Source of the DNA: an uncultured Ruminococcus sp.
GTDB taxonomy: Bacteria; Bacillota; Clostridia; Oscillospirales; Ruminococcaceae
Direction: 5' to 3'
DNA length: 12,132 bases
NCBI GenBank assembly: GCA_946188175.1
Contig: CAMHUJ010000014.1
Coordinates: 1 to 12,132, forward strand
Positions 8,101 to 12,132 of this stretch are shown in pieces. The notes beneath the pieces were generated by a model. It was not told where the DNA came from. It worked only from the letters and a program-made list of their open reading frames with translations, and ran no database searches. A program made the position numbers and the translations under genes. Within the stretch, counting starts at the first letter, position 1; the number at the start of each line of letters is the position of its first letter.

Positions 8101-10071
8101 ACATGGGAGGAAGCGGAGGCTGCCTGCGAAAAGATCGGCGGACATCTGATTACCGTGAATTCCCAGCTTGAAAATGATCTGGCAAGAGAGATGCTGCTCA
8201 ATACCGGAACCGGCATGAATGACTGCTGGATCGGTGCAACGGACAAGACCCAAGAAGGTACATGGAAATGGGTCACCGGCGAGGATTTCACCGGGTATAT
8301 CAACTGGGAATCGGCGCCGAAACAGCCGGATAACGGTAAAGCGGAAGGCAAGGAGACCGGTCACGAGGATTATGCGGCGCTCTGCACAACCTACGGCGGA
8401 TACGGTGCGCCCGGCAATCCCGGTTCATGGCGTGATTTCCCTGATACCGGCAGCAGCGGCAGCGGCATGATGTATATCTGCGAGTGGGATGAGCTCGTGA
8501 CGGATTACGGCAACTGCGGCAAGCCTGCAAGCGGCACGACCCCGACGGATGCCCTGACATGGAAGCTGATCGGCGGAAGCAAGCTCGTGATCACGGGCGA
8601 GGGCGATCTGTGTGACAATCCGGATTATAAGCAGTATTTCGATGAAGTCGGTACGGTCGAGCTGCCGAACGGTCTGACCTCGATCCCGAAGGATGCCTTC
8701 CGCGGCTGTACGAATCTGATTGACATTGATGTTCCGAAAACGGTTACGTCGATCGGTGCAAATGCATTCGTCGGCAGCCTGTATGACGGTTCGATTGCAG
8801 TCCGCAATCCGGAATGCGAATTTGATCCGACCATGATTGATGAGGATGCAACGCTGATCTGCGATTATTATTCCGATGTTCGGGACAATGCAGAGAAGGC
8901 GGGCATCAATATCCGTTATTTCGGCGATGTCGTCAAAGACGGAAAAATTACGAAGGCAGATTTTGACAGAGTTCTGGAAGTTGCAGGTCTTCTGGGTGCG
9001 GGAAAGCCGAATCCGCTTGATCCGGCGTCCAGTATGTGTGCGGATATGAACGGTGACGGCAGTATTGACGAATCCGATTCTTCGCTGATTCAGGCGCTGA
9101 TCGAGAAGATCGCAGCCGATACGACGACAACAACAACCACCACTACGACCACCACTACGACTACCACGACTACGACTACCACGCCGACCTCTACAACACC
9201 GACGTCTACGACCCCGACCACGACGACACCGAAGCCGACGACGCCGACTACAACTACAACAACGTCCACAACCACCACGACCACGACCACCACCACAACA
9301 ACAACCACTACAACGACCACGACCACCACAACGACCACGACGACTACGACGTCATATGACGCGGGTATCATTACGACCACGACGACGACCGTAACGGTTC
9401 CGATTGAAACCGAACCGGTTGAAACCGGCATACACTATGAGTATGAGATCGCAGTCTATACGGACAATGCGAATTTCTGTGCGGATGATACGCGCCTCTT
9501 CCTCGGCGATGACATCATGGATATCCTTTCGCCGGAGATTCTGGTGCGCGGAACCGAAACGCGCGCAGACGGTACAACGAAGGCAGTCGGCGCATCGCGC
9601 GGCATAGTAACACTGCTGCATCTGGAAGACCCGAAGCTGTCGCCTGCAACACTCTGGCAGAAGAATCAGACGGTCGAGCAGACGCTGACCTTCACGGTCA
9701 ATGCAGATGAAATGATCAGCCATTTCAAGAATGACAGCTGTATGACAGAGCTGCGTGAAAAGCTGTTCAAGGGAAAGGATACGCTGGAGATACCGGTCAA
9801 GATTCGGGTTGCACCGCGCGGTGATACGTCACTGGACGGCAAGGTCTCGGTGTTCGATGCATATCTTGCGCTGCAAATCTATGTGGAAGGCAGCCTGATC
9901 TATAAAGACCCGCAGCTTGATCCGATGACGCAAACGACGTCCGATATCAACCGGGACGGCGAGGTCAACGGCGATGACTTCTGGTGCATCATGGAGTATT
10001 ATGTCCGTGTGCTTGGATCGTATGAACCGATCTCATGGGAGGATATCATACAAAGCGCCGCGAATCGGTGA
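5200..10071 (+). CDS. Secreted triple-dockerin protein with BspA-type LRRs and a C-type lectin domain
   Basis: This 1623-residue exported protein has a Sec signal peptide (residues 1-~33, KHKKRLVSFVAAVVM core). Residues ~45-425 carry BspA/LRR_5 repeats such as LRSIGDNAFRDCENLSSVNI and YIGTQAFSCCSDLKYIYI. Dockerin 1 is 429-490 (GDVNVDGDVNADD; ADFNGDKKIDSTD). Two related beta-sandwich modules span ~508-648 and ~654-805. Residues 808-947 are unrecognised. A C-type lectin domain (952-1098) shows WEEAEAACEKIGGHL, DCWIGA, QPD at 1042-1044, WRD at 1077-1079 and YICEWD. A short BspA-like segment (~1100-1240, with LTSIPKDAFRGCTNL), dockerin 2 (1242-1307), a poly-Thr linker (1308-1384), a module shared with the protein at 2-523 (~1411-1539) and dockerin 3 (1540-1608; GDTSLDGKVSVFD, SDINRDGEVNGDD) complete it. 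No catalytic domain or wall anchor is visible. It is probably an adhesive or structural component displayed by cohesin binding. The ATG at 5200 is supported by the signal peptide and AGAGGA 11 nt upstream. Confidence 0.92.
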   Translation: MKHKKRLVSFVAAVVMSCNGAVMCLPASATASALAAPDVPVSAAVAQAKAVTTAENGLSGTCGEKSSEISWSLNPQTGLLSFAGTGSIRNFRGLGADTPWLKKGVIEKIQEIEIGDGITGIPECAFLDVKNLRAVWLPETLRSIGDNAFRDCENLSSVNIPDSLARVGCYAMKGTAWQTKKTQQTTLVIVNGILFSGENAVGNVLIPDGVKVIAGGAFGDAKITGAVISSSVKYIGTQAFSCCSDLKYIYISESVEEIGQAIGFGCDSLETIAVAEDNKSYCAVNGILMNKAKEMILQYPLGSTATKFAVPEGVRTILPQAFQGACNLTEVTFPGSLRSIEHHAFYACSGLKEITIPEYVTTVDSNAFGSSRLQKITFLNPDSALNNDCIWMFSSTAEMTICGYKDSTAEAYVATKTGYKFKFSALNKRGDVNVDGDVNADDSALLNDYIAKKATLSAQGLRNADFNGDKKIDSTDQTKLDLYLETLTYPENVNPYITAPSYGEYVAPDPVTVFEGANITVYAGDQHVPYTVTMTPDDKYQQGHMYLYYDQAVQPVLTENGWVEGIVYTEDGDQKSTEFGNARVNNEPVAVSFSPNYSQNKETKFDIMFNIPAETEPGVYPMKVIVGSAYTTGKQASPTAVYSGTITVLPPPTYYGDKVSTYQGAKKVPFMITRQYSGYTHSGDMCVHLPEGMKPVIEEQTIDGNTFERPSGIRVNGDGTVTDLANMQYAPTVNELWIAQDLNFRSLTFYLDIADDIETGSYDISIGAPLTKSAYVTNMPDTTSVEKGIISVSSPKTVPESEIVPGEPTGGNPDNYYNATYVGYTAGLKANPLRTINFSLTSEQDCRLLFDFSIRINADYGNYDFATLSGRKSYMFTPILKGQQNNAVMLSKGKETVISIDVSELDLNYNPADDSCPGYFQFTLRSIKDNHITINSVTGSGFATAYQPIPDYRLFGGHRYQIFTAVKTWEEAEAACEKIGGHLITVNSQLENDLAREMLLNTGTGMNDCWIGATDKTQEGTWKWVTGEDFTGYINWESAPKQPDNGKAEGKETGHEDYAALCTTYGGYGAPGNPGSWRDFPDTGSSGSGMMYICEWDELVTDYGNCGKPASGTTPTDALTWKLIGGSKLVITGEGDLCDNPDYKQYFDEVGTVELPNGLTSIPKDAFRGCTNLIDIDVPKTVTSIGANAFVGSLYDGSIAVRNPECEFDPTMIDEDATLICDYYSDVRDNAEKAGINIRYFGDVVKDGKITKADFDRVLEVAGLLGAGKPNPLDPASSMCADMNGDGSIDESDSSLIQALIEKIAADTTTTTTTTTTTTTTTTTTTTTPTSTTPTSTTPTTTTPKPTTPTTTTTTSTTTTTTTTTTTTTTTTTTTTTTTTTTTTSYDAGIITTTTTTVTVPIETEPVETGIHYEYEIAVYTDNANFCADDTRLFLGDDIMDILSPEILVRGTETRADGTTKAVGASRGIVTLLHLEDPKLSPATLWQKNQTVEQTLTFTVNADEMISHFKNDSCMTELREKLFKGKDTLEIPVKIRVAPRGDTSLDGKVSVFDAYLALQIYVEGSLIYKDPQLDPMTQTTSDINRDGEVNGDDFWCIMEYYVRVLGSYEPISWEDIIQSAANR
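9121..9351 (+). repeat. Poly-Thr (ACN)n linker tract
   Basis: This stretch encodes residues 1308-1384, almost all Thr, interrupted in the middle by a Pro/Ser/Lys patch (TPTSTTPTSTTP and TPKPTTPT). All four ACN codons are mixed with no long perfect microsatellite. It joins dockerin 2 to the C-terminal module and dockerin 3. On the opposite strand it reads as poly-Val, which is an artefact. Confidence 0.9.
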
Positions 10072-10095
10072 GCACTGATATTTTCACAGTAAAAA

Positions 10096-10137
10096 AGGGA
10101 GCTTGCTGTCATTCGGCAGCAGGCTCTCTGCATTTTG
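10096..10137 (+). terminator. Rho-independent terminator of the triple-dockerin gene
   Basis: AGGGAGCTTGCTG (10096-10108), an 8-nt loop and CAGCAGGCTCTCT (10117-10129) make a 13-bp stem with two G-T pairs. It is followed by GCATTTTGT and preceded by a run of six A. It begins 25 nt after the TGA at 10069-10071. Confidence 0.75.
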
Positions 10138-10175
10138 TATGATGTTCAGCCGGTTTTCGCCTGCATAAGACAGCA

Positions 10176-10202
10176 ACACCCTGCACGCTTTGTGCAGGGT
10201 GT
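10176..10202. terminator. Hairpin terminator shared by or serving the convergent minus-strand gene
   Basis: ACACCCTGCAC (10176-10186), loop GCTTT and GTGCAGGGTGT (10192-10202) form a perfect 11-bp stem. It lies 4 nt past the TAA (10207-10209) of the minus-strand AlbA_2 gene. The flanking T tracts are short on both strands (ATATTTAT on plus, TGCTGTCTTAT on minus), so it may act in both directions as a barrier between convergent genes. Confidence 0.65.
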
Positions 10203-10206
10203 ATAT

Positions 10207-11724
10207 TTATGCTTTCAGCTTGTATGTCCGGTTGCGGTTTGCGCCCTTTGCAACAACGATATTATCCGCAATCAGCTCATAGATCAGCTTCTTTACGCGC
10301 GACGATTTGACGCCGAGCAGCACCGACAGTTCCGCAACGGTTCCTTCTGCGCGGTCGGTCAGATAGTCGATGATCATTGCTTTCTGTGTTTCAGAGGTTA
10401 TCGTCACTTCTTCGCCGTTATCGTCACCGTTATCGTCACTCTCGCGGTTTATCGTCACTTTATCGTCACCGTTCTGCGTGACCGCCGCCTTGTTATCGTC
10501 ACTGCCGTCGGAAAGCGGGAGCGTCAGCTTGATGCGGTTCGGATCGAAGGACTGCCGGATCGTCGGCGAAGCCCAGCCCTGCTGCTTCCAGACATACAGA
10601 ATGCTCGGGATGCCGCTTCCGGCGCGTTCGCCGATATCAATGAGGTTAAACATCTTCATCATGATGCCGTTTCGCGGATCGGACATGCCGCCGGAACGCG
10701 CCTCGGCAAGCTCGACGCGGAAATCGCCGGGGTTGGACATCGTAATCTTATGCCGCTTTTTGACGATCACAATCCCTCTGCGCCCGTAATAATCGGCATT
10801 GACAAGACAGTTTGCGAGCGCCTCACGGATCGCCTTATGCACCGGCGTATCGTCCACGCGGAAGCCGCCCTCCATTTCAAACGGAACCTTGAGGTCAAGC
10901 TGCAATTTATTGTACACATGAAAATAGAAATCGAAAACATTGCCGCTCCAGTCGCCGGATGACGAAATAAAGCGGTCGGTCCAGCGGTGAACGTCGTCGA
11001 TCTCCTCGCGGTAATCGAGAAAATAGTTCGGATATTCGCGCAGAATCTCATACTCATAGCCGAACATCAGCAGACCTGCGGCGGTCGGATGTACCTTGCC
11101 GTCCTCGCCGATACCGGTCGCGCCGAGCTTCATCAGGAATTCGTCGTCGTCGAGTGTCTCCCAGACATGATTCGGGCGGGAGAGCTTCATGCGCTGCCGG
11201 TAGCTGCGGATGCTCTCCGCGCAGAAGACGGAGCTGTCCATATTTTCCAGCACGGTCATATCCTGCGTTTTGATGCTTGCGTCGCGGTACATCGCGCGCA
11301 TTTCCTCCTCGGTGCAGTGATAATCGCCCTCGCCGTTGCGGCGGTATGTGCCGGAAACCGGATTGCCGTCCACATACACGGGCTTATAATACCGCTGCGC
11401 GCGCGGCACTTCGATCACGATAATATGATCGCCGTTAACCTCCTCAATCCGGACATGCTTGCCGGTCAGCAGATTGACGCTGGCTTTTTTGGGGTTATTG
11501 ATCGCATCCCAGAATTCCTTGATCAGGCTTTCGGGTTCTGGCAGATCAATCGTATGCAGGGTTTTATCCTTATATTCCTCGACGCCGAGCAGGATGATGC
11601 CGCCGAGCGTATTGGCAAAAGCGGAATAGGTTTCCCAGATGCTGTGCGGCAGACCGCCGAGCGCTTTTTTCGCTTCGATGCGGTTGTTTTCGGTATATTT
11701 TTCGAGATGATTCAGGTCGATCAC
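10207..11724 (-). CDS. AlbA_2 (Schlafen-type) / RecG-like GHKL ATPase / winged-helix DNA-binding protein
   Basis: This 505-residue cytoplasmic protein has an AlbA_2 domain at about 10-130 (ENNRIEAKK, YSAFANTLGGIILLGVEE, GTYRRNG). A HATPase_c_4-type GHKL fold follows, with an N-box near 297-312 (IREALANCLVNADY), SNPGDF and a GERAGSGIP loop near 364-372. The C-terminal ~60 residues are a winged helix (VAELSVLLGVKSSRVKKLIY). Such proteins are usually annotated as RecG-related or as putative regulators; their biochemical role is poorly known. I chose the GTG at 11724 because AAAAGGAGG ends 7 nt upstream, while the in-frame ATG at 11760 lies between the -10 box and the expected transcription start. 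The linker at residues ~408-443 (SDDNKAAVTQNGDDKVTI...) is encoded by a cluster of repeated decamers. It is a single-gene transcription unit. Confidence 0.88.
   Translation of the reverse strand: MIDLNHLEKYTENNRIEAKKALGGLPHSIWETYSAFANTLGGIILLGVEEYKDKTLHTIDLPEPESLIKEFWDAINNPKKASVNLLTGKHVRIEEVNGDHIIVIEVPRAQRYYKPVYVDGNPVSGTYRRNGEGDYHCTEEEMRAMYRDASIKTQDMTVLENMDSSVFCAESIRSYRQRMKLSRPNHVWETLDDDEFLMKLGATGIGEDGKVHPTAAGLLMFGYEYEILREYPNYFLDYREEIDDVHRWTDRFISSSGDWSGNVFDFYFHVYNKLQLDLKVPFEMEGGFRVDDTPVHKAIREALANCLVNADYYGRRGIVIVKKRHKITMSNPGDFRVELAEARSGGMSDPRNGIMMKMFNLIDIGERAGSGIPSILYVWKQQGWASPTIRQSFDPNRIKLTLPLSDGSDDNKAAVTQNGDDKVTINRESDDNGDDNGEEVTITSETQKAMIIDYLTDRAEGTVAELSVLLGVKSSRVKKLIYELIADNIVVAKGANRNRTYKLKA
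10398..10502. repeat. Cluster of six identical decamers TTATCGTCAC within the AlbA_2 gene
   Basis: Exact copies start at 10398, 10418, 10430, 10449, 10460 and 10493, all in the same orientation, with start spacings of 20, 12, 19, 11 and 33. On the coding (minus) strand the unit is GTGACGATAA. Two copies (10398, 10449) are read as VTI and four (10418, 10430, 10460, 10493) as DDN or DDK, so two reading frames are used. The cluster encodes the linker between the ATPase and winged-helix domains. Confidence 0.92.
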
Positions 11725-11731
11725 GGCGGTA

Positions 11732-11740
11732 CCTCCTTTT
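11732..11740 (-). promoter_or_regulatory. Strong ribosome binding site that fixes the GTG start of the AlbA_2 gene
   Basis: The minus strand reads AAAAGGAGG, then 7 nt, then GTG at 11724. This near-perfect Shine-Dalgarno sequence decides the start over the upstream in-frame ATG (11760) and TTG (11790). Confidence 0.85.
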
Positions 11741-11761
11741 TGAGCTGATACTTTTTTCATT

Positions 11762-11790
11762 ATTATAGCACATTTTCTTGATTTTATCAA
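11762..11790 (-). promoter_or_regulatory. Sigma-A promoter with extended -10 for the AlbA_2 gene
   Basis: On the minus strand TTGATA (11790-11785), a 17-bp spacer and TATAAT (11767-11762) are present, with TG one base before the -10 (TGCTATAAT). The transcript should start near 11755, about 31 nt upstream of the GTG. The flanking region to about 11860 holds no gene that I can see. Confidence 0.85.
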
Positions 11791-11860
11791 CTATTAAAAT
11801 CGGCGATCATAAGAGTCAGTTGAACGCCCTCAGCGTGATTCATTCAGACAGATACTGTGC

Positions 11861-11896
11861 ACAAAAGGAAAACCTCTGTTATTTTCATAACAGAGG
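11861..11896 (-). terminator. Rho-independent terminator of the polysaccharide deacetylase gene
   Basis: Read on the minus strand, CCTCTGTTAT (11896-11887), a GAAA tetraloop and ATAACAGAGG (11882-11873) form a perfect 10-bp stem followed by TTTTCCTTTTGT. It starts 21 nt after the stop codon at 11918-11920. Confidence 0.88.
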
Positions 11897-11917
11897 CGGA
11901 AAGAAAAGGGGGTAATA

Positions 11918-12132
11918 TTAAAAGCACTTGTTATAAACATTGCCTTTAAACATTTCTTTATTGTTGTACTTGAACATCTCCGAAACCGTCACGATCGCAT
12001 AGCCGTGCTCTGCAAGCCACGGGCAGAGCTGCTCAACAGCCGTTGCCGTGGTATCGTAGGTTTCGTGCATCAGTACAACCTGTCCGTTCAGCGAGCCGTT
12101 ATTTGCAGCCTGCTGAATTTTGCTGATGATCT
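11918..12132 (-). CDS. C-terminal part of a polysaccharide deacetylase (CE4/NodB family; 5' end outside window)
   Basis: The last 70 residues are present, ending at TAA (11920-11918) on the minus strand. The segment GQVVLMHETYDTTATAVEQL matches the late CE4 motif (LxH, with a catalytic-site His) followed by the helix leading to LAEHGYAIVTVSEMF, the usual end of the NodB fold. Family members remove acetyl groups from peptidoglycan, chitin-type sugars or acetylated xylan; the substrate cannot be told because the metal-binding motifs and N-terminus are missing. The protein ends soon after the fold (YNNKEMFKGNVYNKCF) with no dockerin, so at this end it is not an obvious cellulosome component. A terminator separates it from the AlbA_2 gene. 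Confidence 0.85.
   Translation of the reverse strand, partial: IISKIQQAANNGSLNGQVVLMHETYDTTATAVEQLCPWLAEHGYAIVTVSEMFKYNNKEMFKGNVYNKCF

Noticed and set aside
8053..8493. C-type lectin domain as a variable target of a diversity-generating retroelement
   Set aside because: No reverse transcriptase or template repeat is in the window, the domain is internal and not C-terminal, and it shows no AAY-type codon enrichment that I can see.
10135..11748. Plus-strand open frames (10135-10962 and 10987-11748) opposite the AlbA_2 gene
   Set aside because: They lack ribosome binding sites and domains; the minus-strand frame has conserved AlbA_2, ATPase and winged-helix motifs plus promoter and Shine-Dalgarno.
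11725..11790. Upstream starts for the AlbA_2 gene (ATG at 11760, TTG at 11790)
   Set aside because: The ATG is 1 nt past the -10 box and the TTG lies in the -35 box, so neither would be in the transcript. The GTG at 11724 has an ideal Shine-Dalgarno.

Overview
The window looks like a piece of a chromosome from a gut or rumen Ruminococcus (Oscillospiraceae/Ruminococcaceae, Bacillota). I infer this from secreted proteins that carry calcium-binding dockerin modules and long Thr/Ser(/Pro) linkers, from BspA-type leucine-rich repeats, and from strong AGGAGG-type ribosome binding sites and sigma-A promoters. No species can be named from the sequence alone.

Layout. Positions 1-523 hold the 3' end of a secreted dockerin protein. 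It is followed after 16 nt by a 1223-residue secreted protein (540-4211) with an N-terminal cohesin-like module, a Cna-B/SpaA-like module, two Thr-rich linkers, a papain-like protease fold that appears to have lost its catalytic residues, and a C-terminal dockerin. A compact cytoplasmic PP2C-type Ser/Thr phosphatase follows (about 4296-5021). A clear TTGACA-N17-TACAAT promoter and a hairpin-containing leader then precede a 1623-residue secreted protein (5200-10071). That protein has BspA-type repeats, three separate dockerins, two related beta-sandwich modules, a C-type lectin domain, a poly-Thr linker and a C-terminal module shared with the partial protein at the left edge. These three large secreted proteins carry five two-repeat dockerins in total and read as part of a cellulosome-type or adhesion-type surface assembly. 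Anchoring would occur by dockerin-cohesin pairing, since none shows an LPxTG or SLH anchor.

The right part is on the minus strand and is ordinary housekeeping or accessory DNA. An AlbA_2 (Schlafen-type) plus RecG-like GHKL ATPase plus winged-helix protein (10207-11724) has its own extended -10 promoter and a GTG start. It contains an odd cluster of six identical decamers read in two frames. Next to it is the 3' end of a polysaccharide deacetylase (11918-12132) with a good terminator. The plus- and minus-strand blocks converge at about 10072-10206, where two hairpin terminators lie back to back.

The most novel content is the architecture of the two large dockerin proteins (a scaffoldin-like protein with a dead-protease domain, and a triple-dockerin lectin/LRR protein) and the frame-shifted decamer cluster in the AlbA_2 gene. 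All domain calls are from reading the translated sequence; no database search was run.
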